From the NCBI RefSeq assembly GCF_030158815.1, contig NZ_BPFZ01000011.1, positions 1 through 64,000 of the forward strand: a stretch of 64,000 nucleotides of DNA, in the 5' to 3' direction. This DNA comes from Candidatus Phycosocius spiralis. GTDB lineage: Bacteria; Pseudomonadota; Alphaproteobacteria; Caulobacterales; Aquidulcibacteraceae. A program made the translations under genes and the position numbers. Below are positions 1-10,359 of this stretch, one piece after another (the first letter of the stretch is position 1; each line of letters begins with the position of its first letter). The notes beneath the pieces were generated by a model, which was not told the origin of the DNA, searched no databases, and was given only the letters and a program-made list of their open reading frames with translations.

Positions 1-174
1 CAAACATTGACCTATTTTGGTTTGTTCAAAACCCATATCTGGATAGGATTTTCAGCGACATTTGGGCTAACTTTATTGCTAGCCCTCATATCTTGGCACT
101 TGATTGAAAAAAAAGTGTTGAAGAAGTCTTCCCACTATATAGCGGCGACAAAGGGCTCAACATCAACAACCTAA
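1..174 (+). CDS. C-terminal end of an acyltransferase-3 family membrane protein (partial)
   Basis: An open frame enters from the left edge and stops at a TAA at 172-174, giving 57 residues. The translation has a hydrophobic segment followed by SWHLIEKKVLK. This resembles the last transmembrane helix and the SxxLIEKP-like ending of acyltransferase-3 (OafA/YrhL type) proteins, which acylate surface sugars in the inner membrane. The catalytic part lies outside the window, so the call rests on the tail alone. It sits just outside the guaA-anchored island and is consistent with a surface-polysaccharide locus. Confidence 0.5.
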   Translation, partial: QTLTYFGLFKTHIWIGFSATFGLTLLLALISWHLIEKKVLKKSSHYIAATKGSTSTT

Positions 175-236
175 ACCATGTTAATGAGGTCTTGTTTTAG
201 CTTTGATCAAGCCCGAACAATTTCTTGGTTGGCTTT

Positions 237-247
237 TACTCCCACTC
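237..247 (-). repeat. Distal att-like copy of the guaA 3' end (11 bp)
   Basis: TACTCCCACTC occurs here and again in the same orientation at 3260-3270, where it encodes the last codons of guaA (Glu-Trp-Glu-stop). The repeat is read on the minus strand as GAGTGGGAGTA. The 3' end of guaA is an established integration site for tyrosine-recombinase islands. This is therefore the expected far-end duplicate, although 11 bp is short. Confidence 0.6.
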
Positions 248-445
248 AGTAGTTACTCGACGAAAACAGTCAACAAAGTCAATAGCTTGCGTGCGTTGAT
301 TTTGTATGTGTAACTTTTGTGGGAATTTTTTCAAACAATTCTGATTCCTATCATTTTGCTTAAGATGCTTTGATTTCAGCGATTTAACGTAGGTTAACTT
401 ACACATCGCGCAAGGGCGTAAGACGCACAAAAAAACACAATTAAC

Positions 446-1291
446 TCACTTCAGAGCTAAAAACTGTAGTTGTGGCGTAAAGTAACAAAACTCATTCGAC
501 CATCCCAGAATGCCAAAAGCATCACGAAAACCTAAACTTTTAAGATCTTCCAACATCTCCCAAGCAAAATGTTGATAGCATAAAATTCCTTCTCCATCTC
601 CTACTGGATCACCGTGATACTCCGGTTCTAACAAATGGGTAATTTCACCAGATTGTCCAATTGTGGCTCGAATTATATTTTTATTTGAACTGGAGTTAAA
701 GGGAACGCTGAACAACAATCTACCCCCTTTCTTTAACACCCTAAAGCATTCTTCAAATGCCTTATTAAAGTTGGAAATATGCTCAAATACATCGTAGCTC
801 AATATAGCATCAAAAGATTCTTCCGCAAATGTTAAGGCGGTTGCGTCCTCGTTTCTAATGTTCAAGTTATTTACAGACCCAAGCGCTACCGAATTTCCCA
901 AATACTCGCTTCCAACGCAGTTAGTGTAAGAATCACAAAGAAAGCGATACATCGGAGTTACTTGCTCCATAACGTAAATATTTGAAATAGAGTTAAGGTT
1001 AAGAAAGCTATCAATTAAATGAATTGAAAATCTCATTCTATTGTTAAACCCAGACTCTGGACAAACTAATCTCTCTCTCCAATTAACATTAGGAAATCCT
1101 GAGCAATACATAAAATCACACAAAAAATCAACCTGCTTTTTAGCTACATAAGAATAACCGTTGACATAGAATATTCTTTTGGTGCCTGGAATTTTCTGAT
1201 TTATATATTGACTGTGAGCGTCAATTTTATGTTTTTCAATCTGTAAAAGGGCATCGAACTCATTTTTGTTGCGGACAAAATAAAACTTCAC
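446..1291 (-). CDS. Class I SAM-dependent methyltransferase, probably surface-polysaccharide related
   Basis: The protein has about 281 residues. Its second half carries a methyltransferase-11-like core: NEDATALTFAEESFDAILS, then YDVFEHI, then ECFRVLKKGGRLLFSVPF. The first glycine-rich SAM loop is degenerate (GSEYLGNS). The N-terminal third contains CPESGFNNRMR, a short motif seen in methyltransferases found with glycosyltransferase loci. I prefer the GTG at 1291 because AAGGAG lies six bases upstream; a TTG at 1309 is also in frame. The gene is AT-rich compared with guaA and lies inside the guaA island, which points to transfer. The substrate is unknown. A sugar or lipid acceptor is only a guess from the neighbouring acyltransferase tail. 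Confidence 0.65.
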   Translation of the reverse strand: MKFYFVRNKNEFDALLQIEKHKIDAHSQYINQKIPGTKRIFYVNGYSYVAKKQVDFLCDFMYCSGFPNVNWRERLVCPESGFNNRMRFSIHLIDSFLNLNSISNIYVMEQVTPMYRFLCDSYTNCVGSEYLGNSVALGSVNNLNIRNEDATALTFAEESFDAILSYDVFEHISNFNKAFEECFRVLKKGGRLLFSVPFNSSSNKNIIRATIGQSGEITHLLEPEYHGDPVGDGEGILCYQHFAWEMLEDLKSLGFRDAFGILGWSNEFCYFTPQLQFLALK

Positions 1292-1490
1292 TTCAAGCTC
1301 CTTAGACAAAGCTAGATCGCCTTGACGGCACTTGCTTAGCCTTAGCGACGGGGTAGAATGTAAAAACTTCTAAAGATTATATCTTTAGATGACAACAACC
1401 ATCAACCAAACGCAGCACGACTATGAGGTGGACCCCGTTTGAACCGCACTGGATTTGCCGGAGGCTCTAAAACCTGAGAAGGGTAGAGCC

Positions 1491-1799
1491 ATGGATAAGC
1501 AACGGACAAGGCAGACATTTTCGCCTGAGGTGTGTGAACATCGCGGTGAGTATGGCGCGCAGTGGAACACGATTGTGTCTATAGCAGCTAAGATTGGCTG
1601 CTTGGCCCAGACCTTGAACGAATGGGTCAAGCGCAGCCAAGTCGACAGCGGCGAGCGGCCGGGTGTGAGCACGGATTTGCTGGAGAGGCTGAAAGCTCAA
1701 GATCGGGGGATCCGTGAGCTCAAACAAGCCAATGAGATCCTGCGCAAAGCCAGCGCGTATTTTGCCCAGGCGGAGCTCGACCGCCCGTTCAAGAGGTGA
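1491..1799 (+). pseudogene. IS3-family transposase OrfA (probably defective)
   Basis: About 102 residues from the ATG at 1491. The C-terminal half has the typical IS3 OrfA leucine-zipper region ([15 protein letters not shown], then [10 protein letters not shown]) that mediates transposase multimerisation. The helix-turn-helix part reads [14 protein letters not shown]. Near residue 14 the sequence goes directly from SPEV to CEHRGEY. From my memory of related OrfA proteins, about nine residues are missing there, which would damage the DNA-binding domain. It overlaps the orfB frame by 4 bp at 1796-1799. Confidence 0.75.
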
Positions 1800-2601
1800 T
1801 TGATTTCATGGAGGATCATCATGATAACTTTGGGATCGAGCCGATGTGCAAGGTTTTGCGCATTGCCCCATCAACTTGGTACGCTCGCAAAGCGCAGAAA
1901 GCGGACCCCAGAAAACGATCAAACCGCGCTAAAGCTGACGACGCCATGAGCCTCAAGATCAGACAGGTCTTTGAGGACAATTTTGGTGTCTATGGCGTGC
2001 GCATGTCTGGCACCAACTCAGGCGTCAAGGCGAAGATGTTGGGCGTGACACTGTGGCTCGCCTTATGAAAGCTATGGGATTGCAGGGCGTTATACGCGGT
2101 AAACCTGTACGGACAACAATCCGAACAGTGTCCGGTTGTTGACACGTTCACACGCTTCTCGCCCATCATCGACCCAAGATTCAGCTATCGATCAGAGGAC
2201 GTCATAGAGGCTTTGGAACAGGCTTGCTCACAGATCGGCTATCCAAAAGCCATTCGCGTTGACCAAGGTTCTGAGTTTATCTCCCACAATCTGGACCTGT
2301 GGGCCTATGCCAAGGGTGTCACGCTGGACTTCTTGCGTCCCAGCAAACCACCGATAACGCGTTCATCGAAGCGTTCAACAGCAAGCTCCGGAGCGAATGT
2401 CTGAACGCTCACTGGTTCTTGTCCCTGCAAGATGCTTGCGAAAAGTTGGAGGACTGGCGTAGATACTACAACGAGGAAAGACCTCACAGCGCAATCGGGA
2501 ATATCCCACCGATTATGTTGGCAATCTCAGCCGGTGACACCAGCCCACCGGACACGAGCAAGGCCAAAGACTCTAGGCCAAAGCGGCCCAACGATGGGTA
2601 G
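1796..2601 (+). pseudogene. IS3-family transposase OrfB (DDE), frameshifted and internally deleted
   Basis: The first part (1796-2010) matches the OrfB start: a GTG start, then MEDHHDNFGIEPMCKVL and APSTWY. After VYGVR the coding frame breaks and resumes as ARLMKAMGLQGVIRGK around 2060-2105. The sequence then jumps to VDTFTRFSPI. This skips the segment that carries the first catalytic Asp of the rve domain. The second Asp (RVDQGSEF) and the Glu (DNAFIEAFNSK, then LRSEC) survive, but in different frames around 2335. The C-terminal YYNEERPHSAIG motif is intact. It is non-functional as written. Confidence 0.85.
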
Positions 2602-2793
2602 CAGTGCAAAAGGCGAACAGACTCTCCTTATAAATGGCTCGGATCAAGGGGCTAGGTCAGATCAGCTCAACTCGTCGCCTTTGGCAGCCTGATCCCGCCA
2701 GCCAAACTGGAAGCCAACTATTACCCCAGCCTTGCAACGCTAAAACTGGCAGCGTAACTATGATTAAGCAGCCTCCGACAATCCCAGTACGGT

Positions 2794-3018
2794 TCACTTT
2801 ACAATTAAGCCAGCTTCAATATCCTTAGTACGTTGCTTAATGTACTCATCAACAGCTTGCTTAGCTGCCATAGAGAAGTAGGTTTTGCCAGCCAATTGCT
2901 GTGCCATTAGCTCGTGATAGCGTTTCTTAGCTTTTGCCTCAGCCGTATCTCTATTTCTCTTACGCAGACTAAAACGTGCGTACTTTTTTCCTCAGTTAGC
3001 CACATACGCATCTGCCAT
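2794..3018 (-). pseudogene. Tyrosine recombinase (phage/island integrase) N-terminal remnant
   Basis: On the minus strand a frame starts at an ATG at 3018, six bases after an AGAGGTG ribosome site. It reads MADAYVAN, then a TGA stop at codon 9, then GKKYARFSLRKRNRDT and on through AKKRYHELMAQQLAGK to EYIKQRTKDIEAGLIVK and a TGA. The pattern resembles the arm-binding N-terminus of tyrosine recombinases, with a basic beta-hairpin followed by a helical core-binding region. The catalytic domain (Arg-His-Arg-Tyr) is absent. It lies about 240 bp beyond the guaA 3' end. It was found by reading the strand codon by codon, since the internal stop hides it. Confidence 0.6.
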
Positions 3019-3258
3019 TATTCACCTCTTTGGTAAATTAAGGCTTCGTCGTATATGGCTATTTCATTGGAATCAATTGGCTGTTTGTTGAGAGGCATTT
3101 GGCGCGGATGTTACGTACGATTTTGAATAGCTACAGCTTTGTGAAGCTCTACGTGTAACTGTAATTCCAACACCTAATAAAATCAACGACTTATTTGATT
3201 TGTGAAAGTTTTGTGTAACTGCAAAATCCTTATAAATCAATGATTTAACTAAAGAAAA

Positions 3259-4824
3259 CTACTCCCACTCGATGGTCCCCGGCGGCTTTGAGGTGATGTC
3301 ATAGACCACCCGATTGATGCCCTTAACTTCATTGACGATGCGGGTGGCGACGCGGCCTATAAACGCCATGTCGAAGGGATAATAATCGGCTGTCATGCCA
3401 TCGGTGGAGGTTACAGCACGTAATGCGCAAACATGGTCATAGGTGCGAAAATCCCCCATCACCCCAACCGTCTTGACGGGCAATAGGACGGCAAAGGCCT
3501 GCCAAATCTGGTCATAAAGGCCATTGCTACGCAATTCTTCGAGATAGATTGCGTCAGCCTTGCGCAAGATATCAGCTTTTTCTTGGGTGATTTCACCTGG
3601 AATGCGAATGGCAAGTCCGGGCCCTGGAAACGGATGGCGGCCAACAAAAGCCTCGTTTAAGCCAAGCTCGCGTCCAAGCGCGCGCACTTCATCTTTGAAA
3701 AGCTCACGCAAAGGCTCAACCAGTTTCAAATTCATCCGTTCGGGCAAACCGCCAACATTATGGTGGCTCTTGATGGTGACCGATGGACCACCGTCGAAGG
3801 AAACACTCTCAATCACATCTGGATAAAGCGTGCCTTGGGCAAGAAAAGCGGCCCCACCGACCATCCGCGCTTTTTCTTCAAAGACATTGATAAAGAGCTT
3901 GCCGATTGTCTTTCTTTTAGTTTCAGGATCGCTGATACCTGCGAGAGCACCTAAAAAGCGGGCGCTTTCATCGGCATGGATCAAGGGGATATTGTAATGG
4001 TCGCGGAAAAGCGAAACGACCTGCTCACTTTCACCCGATCGCATCAGGCCATGATCAACATAGACGCAGGTTAATTGATCGCCGATGGCTTCATGGATCA
4101 ATACCGCTGCGACCGAACTATCAACCCCACCTGACAGCCCACAAATAACCTTAGCCGATCCCACCTGCGCCCGAATACGGGCAATCGCCTCTTCCTTGAA
4201 GGCTGCCATGGTCCAATCGCCGCGCAGCCCCGCGATTTTGCGGACAAAATTATGGATGAGGCGCGCGCCGTCAGGGGTATGAACCACTTCTGGATGGAAC
4301 ATGACGGTATAAAACCGGCGTGCTTCGTCGGTCGCGATGGCAAAGGGGGCATTCTCACTGGTGGCTTTAACGCTAAATCCATCCGGCAATTGGGTGACGC
4401 GGTCGCCGTGGCTCATCCAAACGGGATAGCGCTGATTAAGCGCCCAAACGCCGTCAAAAAGCGCACTTGGCGCTACGATTTCAACGTCTGCCCGGCCAAA
4501 TTCGGCGGCGTGGCCACTTTCGACAATGCCGCCGAGCTGCACAGCCAAAGTCTGCTGCCCATAACAAATCGCTAAAACTGGAACGCCCAACTCAAAAACG
4601 CTTTGTGGCGCGCGGGGAGAACCTGCGTCGCACACACTCGCAGGCCCACCCGATAGGATCACCGCTTTGGGGTTAAAACCGCCGTCCAAAACGGCCTGGG
4701 CTCGATTATAGGGGTGAACTTCGCAATAAACCCCCGCTTCGCGGACCCGACGTGCGATCAATTGGGTCACTTGGGAGCCAAAGTCGATGATCAGGATTTG
4801 TTCGTGGGATGTCTGCGCCATCAT
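3259..4824 (-). CDS. guaA: GMP synthase (glutamine-hydrolysing)
   Basis: This cytoplasmic enzyme converts XMP, glutamine and ATP to GMP, the last step of guanine nucleotide synthesis. The 521 residues match the usual family length. The N-terminal class I glutamine amidotransferase domain shows the nucleophile Cys87 in AICYGQQT and the MFHPEV motif near residue 178. The ATP pyrophosphatase domain has the P-loop LSGGVDSS near residue 230. The C-terminal dimerisation domain ends TIEWE, the canonical guaA ending. Two Met codons start the frame (4824 or 4821). guaB lies about 3 kb upstream on the same strand. The 3' end serves as the attachment site of the adjacent island. Confidence 0.97.
   Translation of the reverse strand: MMAQTSHEQILIIDFGSQVTQLIARRVREAGVYCEVHPYNRAQAVLDGGFNPKAVILSGGPASVCDAGSPRAPQSVFELGVPVLAICYGQQTLAVQLGGIVESGHAAEFGRADVEIVAPSALFDGVWALNQRYPVWMSHGDRVTQLPDGFSVKATSENAPFAIATDEARRFYTVMFHPEVVHTPDGARLIHNFVRKIAGLRGDWTMAAFKEEAIARIRAQVGSAKVICGLSGGVDSSVAAVLIHEAIGDQLTCVYVDHGLMRSGESEQVVSLFRDHYNIPLIHADESARFLGALAGISDPETKRKTIGKLFINVFEEKARMVGGAAFLAQGTLYPDVIESVSFDGGPSVTIKSHHNVGGLPERMNLKLVEPLRELFKDEVRALGRELGLNEAFVGRHPFPGPGLAIRIPGEITQEKADILRKADAIYLEELRSNGLYDQIWQAFAVLLPVKTVGVMGDFRTYDHVCALRAVTSTDGMTADYYPFDMAFIGRVATRIVNEVKGINRVVYDITSKPPGTIEWE
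3260..3270 (-). repeat. guaA-side att-like repeat (11 bp)
   Basis: TACTCCCACTC at the very 3' end of guaA, identical to 237-247. It covers the codons for the last Glu-Trp-Glu and part of the stop, so integration here leaves guaA intact. Confidence 0.6.
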
Positions 4825-4883
4825 CGCGGTTTAGCGAGATGCGCGCACAGGGGAAAGACCCAAGCCGTGCGCGCAAACAGTGG

Positions 4884-5425
4884 CTAGCTGGCCCGTCCCT
4901 TCATGGCCGTGCCGCGTATCGGATCAAATTGAGCTGCCAGTGGATCCACATCAATGTTTGCGCCATGCGCGATCTTCCATCCAGTTGCTGATTTCACATA
5001 GACAATGGTCATGCGGCTTTCATGTGGGGGGGCGACTTCGCCGCTCGGTGTTTTAAAGGCCTCCATGGCCCAATGGACAACGGCAATGGTAACATTTGGC
5101 GCGATTGGGGTGATCGATTCAACCTCCAACAGCTTTTGCTGCACACCCTTAAACATGATGTCAAAATAAACGCGGTGTGCACGGTCCACTTCTTCAAAGC
5201 CGCGCCAATGCATGCCCTTTACATTCACCCAATGCACATTGGGGGCATAGAGCCGGCCCATGGCGTCTAGATCGCTGATATTCCAAACCTGCTCATATTT
5301 TTTATTTCATCACGGATCGCTGCTTCATCGGAATTGGTCAATATTAGTTCTTGAGCTTGCGCGTTTTTTGTTATGGCCAAACCTCCAACTACACCGATCA
5401 GCGTCAATAATGATCGTCTATGCAT
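4884..5425 (-). pseudogene. Exported SgcJ/EcaC-like (NTF2-fold) protein with a frameshift
   Basis: Reading from the ATG at 5425, preceded by a strong AAGGAGG site, gives MHRRSLLTLIGVVGGL and an exported leader ending near AQA, with a twin-Arg-like pair. It continues TNSDEAAIRDEIKN and then leaves frame in a T-run at 5298-5303. The other frame continues KYEQVWNISDLDAMGRLY and runs to the stop at 4884. The later part (GVQQKLLEVESI, GWKIAHGANIDVDP) looks like the SnoaL/NTF2-fold SgcJ/EcaC family of small ligand-binding proteins. Joining the frames gives a normal protein of about 180 residues. A one-base homopolymer deletion, or a sequencing error there, explains the break. The substrate is unknown. 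Confidence 0.6.
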
Positions 5426-5466
5426 CCTCATCCTCCTTGGATAATGCGACGATCCTTAGCGTTAAC

Positions 5467-6357
5467 TTAGGCCCTAGACTTGAATAAATCAGACATGACA
5501 GGGGTTGGCAGGATAGCTTTCGCAACGCCGTGCATCTCTGCCGCAAAGGCGTTGGGCGTAAGGCCCGTTAAGGCGCGCGCTTCACGCGAAAGATGGGCTT
5601 CATCGGCATAACCACATGCGGCGGCCAGCGCTGCCCAAGTCATATCTGGGTATTTGGTTCGTTGTTTGACGGCGGCTTCAAAGCGATGCAGGCGGGCGTA
5701 GAATTTTGGGGTGACGCCCACATCTTGTAAAAATCGGCGCTGAAGCTGACGCGAACTTAAGCTGTCATAATCAGACATTTCAGAGACGCCAAAACGCCCT
5801 GCACTGCGCGCCATAAGCCCTGCCACATGATCAATGGCATCAAGTGGGCGGGCCTGATCGAGGGCTGCACCAAGCCAGATTTCGGTTTGAACGACCCGCT
5901 CTTCAAATGTTGTACTTTGGCGCAAGTCATCCTCAAGCGCGGCGGTCTCCCGCTTTAAAATGTCACTCAAAGCGATCCCTTGATCGACCGTTTCATGCAT
6001 CGGCACACCAAAAAGGCACGAAAGGCCCGTGGGCTTAAAGCGGATCGTGAAAGTCTCAAGTTCACCCAATATGCCAAGGTCTTTGCCGGGTTGGCTGGTC
6101 ACGCCTACCAATACACTTGCATGAGTCGGATCAAAGCGAGTGCCCGATTGGCGCACGCAGTAGGGATCGCGGAAATAAAACTCCATAAACTGATCAGTGC
6201 GCGCATTGAGAGGGCGTATCACTTTAAGGGTATAAAAATGGCCGCGTCGCTCCCCATAAGCGCTAACGATTGCGCGCAGCCGTGGATGCGGCAAAGCTTG
6301 TTTCAACTGAACAGACCTAGGAGCTGGGCGTTCAAATTGTTCTTGCCAATCGGCCAT
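5467..6357 (-). CDS. AraC-family transcriptional regulator
   Basis: About 296 residues from the ATG at 6357; an upstream TTG at 6378 is in frame. The N-terminal part (PHPRLRAIVSAYGERRG, FEMYF-like FMEFYFRDPYCV) resembles the sensory domain of AraC proteins with a DUF6597-like N-terminus. The C-terminal 100 residues carry two helix-turn-helix units: DSLSSRQLQRRFLQDVGVTP and MTWAALAAACGYADEAHLSR, with the usual GLTPNAFAAEM close. It is a DNA-binding activator or repressor of unknown target. The neighbouring exported SgcJ/EcaC-like gene lies 36 bp downstream on the same strand and could be co-transcribed, but nothing ties them functionally. Confidence 0.85.
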   Translation of the reverse strand: MADWQEQFERPAPRSVQLKQALPHPRLRAIVSAYGERRGHFYTLKVIRPLNARTDQFMEFYFRDPYCVRQSGTRFDPTHASVLVGVTSQPGKDLGILGELETFTIRFKPTGLSCLFGVPMHETVDQGIALSDILKRETAALEDDLRQSTTFEERVVQTEIWLGAALDQARPLDAIDHVAGLMARSAGRFGVSEMSDYDSLSSRQLQRRFLQDVGVTPKFYARLHRFEAAVKQRTKYPDMTWAALAAACGYADEAHLSREARALTGLTPNAFAAEMHGVAKAILPTPVMSDLFKSRA

Positions 6358-6444
6358 GCGCAAAACCCGCCCGCTCAAACACCCAATTGGTAAGATCTAT
6401 CACCAAATGGCACAATCCTGTGCCGGCCTAAATCTTGGATAACC

Positions 6445-7767
6445 CTAAATGCGCTCAAGACCGCAAACAAAAAAGCCATCGGTCCCTGTAGCTAACGGCG
6501 TCATTTGTAAGCCGGGGCCCGCCTTATGGCACCTAGACAAAAGACCTTTTAGCCCGCCATCTTGAACCAATTGTGAAGGCACAATGGGCTTAAAGTCGGG
6601 ATTGGCCTGCAAGAAGGCTTTTACGCTATCCTCATTCTCCTCAGGCAGAATTGAGCAGGTCACATAAATCAACCGCCCGCCGGGCTTCACCAAGGGGGCA
6701 CCCAGCTTTAAGGCCAATGCCTGTTCCTGTTGGCGCTTTTCTAGAGCGCCAGGACGTAAGCGCCATTTGGTGTCGGGCGCACGCCGCCACGTCCCTGATC
6801 CGGTGCACGGCGCATCAACAAAGACGATATCCATCAAACCTATTAAGTCCGCCAGCACATCTACGTCGCGCCGTGGGGTACGGACTTGGCAATTGCGCAC
6901 GCCGGCACGTTCCAAGCGTTCATACGCGTTCGCCAAGCGGCGGCTATCCACATCATAAGCGTAGAGCTGGCCTTTATTCTCCATCAGAGCCGCAAGGGCC
7001 AAAGACTTGCCCCCACCCCCTGCGCAGACATCCGCGATCTGCATACCTGGCTTGGCCCCAGATAGGCGCGCTGCCAATTGGCTGCCTTCATCTTGAACTT
7101 CAAAGCCGCCCTTGACGAAAGCTTCTTCCTTGGCCCATGGAAACGTGCGGCCCTGCTGCCACGCTATGCGAATGCCATCAACGGACAATTCGGTTAGAGA
7201 TGCTGATGGCAAGGCGTCGCTACGTTCTTTGAGTTGGGTTGAGGCTAAAAGATCGACCAAGACTTTATCGCGCCTAGCTTTTAGGCGATTAACCCGCAGA
7301 TCTAAGGGCGCAGGTGCGGCAAGCGCTGCCCCCTCAGTACCACGTTCTGCGCCAAAAACCCGCTCTAAACTGGCGTCTAGCCACTCAGGATAATCCCCGA
7401 TGACATAGGCAGGCGCACCATCCAAACTTGCCTGCTCTAGGGCGGCCCGCTCACATTCCGTCAATGGGCTATAGGCATGGGTTTCTTCATAGGCATTATT
7501 TTCGAGGCTTTGACTATCTTCGCCAAACCCCCAGCGAAGGGCACCCAGCACCCAAGCGCGGGGATCATCGGTGCCCATCCGATATGCACTTGAAGCTTTC
7601 CACCTTAACGCCCCAAACACGATATCGCCAATGTGGGCGCGATCGCCAGAGCCCGCGAAACGATGATGGAGCCCCCACTCTTTAAGTACATCAGCCGGGG
7701 GGCGCTTGCGCGTTTCAACCTCGGTCAAAACTTCAATAGCAGCTTGCGCTCGGGCACCAGGTCGCAT
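6445..7767 (-). CDS. RsmB/NOP2-family RNA (cytosine-C5) methyltransferase
   Basis: A 440-residue SAM-dependent RNA m5C methyltransferase of the NOL1/NOP2/Sun family. The catalytic pair of cysteines is visible in DAPCTGSGTWRRAPD (the general-base/release Cys) and TCSILPEENE (the nucleophile). The SAM-binding loop is ADVCAGGGGKSLALA. An N-terminal helical region of roughly 150 residues precedes the Rossmann fold, as in RsmB-type enzymes. The rRNA site modified cannot be told from sequence. It lies between guaB and the AraC gene on the same strand, about 80 bp after guaB, so it may share the guaB transcript. Confidence 0.9.
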   Translation of the reverse strand: MRPGARAQAAIEVLTEVETRKRPPADVLKEWGLHHRFAGSGDRAHIGDIVFGALRWKASSAYRMGTDDPRAWVLGALRWGFGEDSQSLENNAYEETHAYSPLTECERAALEQASLDGAPAYVIGDYPEWLDASLERVFGAERGTEGAALAAPAPLDLRVNRLKARRDKVLVDLLASTQLKERSDALPSASLTELSVDGIRIAWQQGRTFPWAKEEAFVKGGFEVQDEGSQLAARLSGAKPGMQIADVCAGGGGKSLALAALMENKGQLYAYDVDSRRLANAYERLERAGVRNCQVRTPRRDVDVLADLIGLMDIVFVDAPCTGSGTWRRAPDTKWRLRPGALEKRQQEQALALKLGAPLVKPGGRLIYVTCSILPEENEDSVKAFLQANPDFKPIVPSQLVQDGGLKGLLSRCHKAGPGLQMTPLATGTDGFFVCGLERI

Positions 7768-7847
7768 GGCATTAATCTTTTCAAAAGCGCAAAACAGTGT
7801 CGACCCACTGAATGTCAGCAGTTAATGGACTTGCAGGAGCACACAAC

Positions 7848-9407
<1,560 letters not shown>

Positions 9408-9484
9408 TCACATTCTCGCAACCCCCTAATTAATGCCCCGTGTGCTAGTCCTTAAGGCCACACCCTTATCAGTGCAAACCTCAT

Positions 9485-10190
9485 AGGTTGGAACCAATAT
9501 CGGCTCGGCAATGATGTTTTCAAGATTTCGTCAGTTCCACCGACTATCCGTAAACCCGCCGCCCACATGTAGCTTTGCTGAAAGACCCCATCGAAGGGTG
9601 TTGTTAAAATGCATAATTCAATCGTGCCAGCCTCAGTTTAAGACGCGTTACATTTTTTCAGGCTTTGGACCAATTTTTTCATACATAAGGCCGGTGCGCC
9701 AGCCTGCACGGCTAAAAGTTTGGTTCGGCGATAAATGAAGTGGTAATCGACCTCCCACGTAAAGCCCATTCCGTGCTGAACCTGAATAATGGCTTTTGCT
9801 GCAAGATAACATGCATCAAAGGCACCAATGCGTGCTCTAGCGGCGGTTGATGGCAGTTTTTGTAAATGACTGCCAGCTATTTTGATGGCTTGCGCAAAAA
9901 AGTGAGGACGCGCAAGGTCCAGGTGCAAGCGATCGACCCATGTCTTCTGCCAGTACGCATCATTCCAATTCCCCTAAACAAAGTCCGCTAAATTCTTTTG
10001 AAAGTGTGGTACCCAGCCAAACCATGTCGGCAATGGCTTGTCACAAATCTGGATCCAGTGGCGTAGCATTATCCTTTAGGACAGCTTCATTAAGGACAGC
10101 GCGCACATGGGCCATACTCGATCGGTTGGATACAAATTGAAGTATTTGAGCTCGTAAGAAATTTAACGCGTCTGAAATATCATAATTCAT
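9485..10190 (-). pseudogene. Acyl-CoA dehydrogenase, heavily decayed
   Basis: The minus strand from 10190 reads MNYDISDALNFLRAQI, then RAVLNEAVL, a TGA stop, then QAIADMVWLGTTLSKEFSG and, in another frame, VLAEDMGRSLA. This is the N-terminal helical domain of an acyl-CoA dehydrogenase. It then jumps to the C-terminal domain: ARIGAFDACYLAAKAI, IQVQHGMGFTWEVDYHFIYR and, in a further frame, AAGLRIVGGTDEILKT. The middle beta-domain is missing, so about 700 bp remain of an expected 1.1 kb. With at least one stop, frame changes and a deletion it cannot make an enzyme. The substrate class is unknown; a fatty or aromatic acyl-CoA is typical. Confidence 0.85.
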
Positions 10191-10359
10191 GCGAACTTCG
10201 TCCTGTCTCGGATTGATTGGAGCTTAGTTTGGTTCACAGTGACAAAAAAGCGCCAATCGTCTTTCCATGTGTCTCTAGATGCCAAGCGGTCTGACCAGTT
10301 TAGACAACCCAATGAAAGACCCCATAAGCTGAAAAGGGGACTTCCAAGCGCGCTGAATT

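Larger units (their letters stand above)
1424..2659 (+). mobile_element. Degenerate IS3-family insertion sequence
   Basis: The element contains remnants of the two overlapping IS3-family transposase frames. The left end starts TGAGGTGGACCCC. The right end, read on the minus strand, starts TGACCTAGCCCC, giving imperfect terminal inverted repeats. The flanking bases (CTA left, GAT right) are not a matching target duplication. OrfB has several frameshifts and an internal deletion that removes its first catalytic aspartate, so the element cannot move by itself. It lies inside the guaA island. Confidence 0.8.
237..3270. mobile_element. Small decayed genomic island integrated at the 3' end of guaA
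   Basis: The segment is bounded by direct 11-bp copies of the guaA 3' end. It contains an integrase N-terminal remnant (2794-3018) lying right beside guaA, where the integrase of a guaA island normally sits. Its other content is a visibly AT-rich methyltransferase and a broken IS3-family element. Base composition in 250-1400 is clearly lower in GC than the guaA side. The integrase is truncated and carries an internal stop, so the island can no longer excise by itself. The repeats, the remnant and the composition are seen directly. That it was once a larger integrated element is inference. Confidence 0.6.

Noticed and set aside
236-430. Minus-strand 64-codon frame ending Thr-Thr-Glu-Trp-Glu
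   Set aside because: The ending is the guaA repeat read in frame; the rest has no coding character and no ribosome site. I treat it as the att region.
2634-2828. Plus-strand 64-codon frame after the IS
   Set aside because: It crosses the IS end and opposes the integrase remnant; no ribosome site or protein-like composition.
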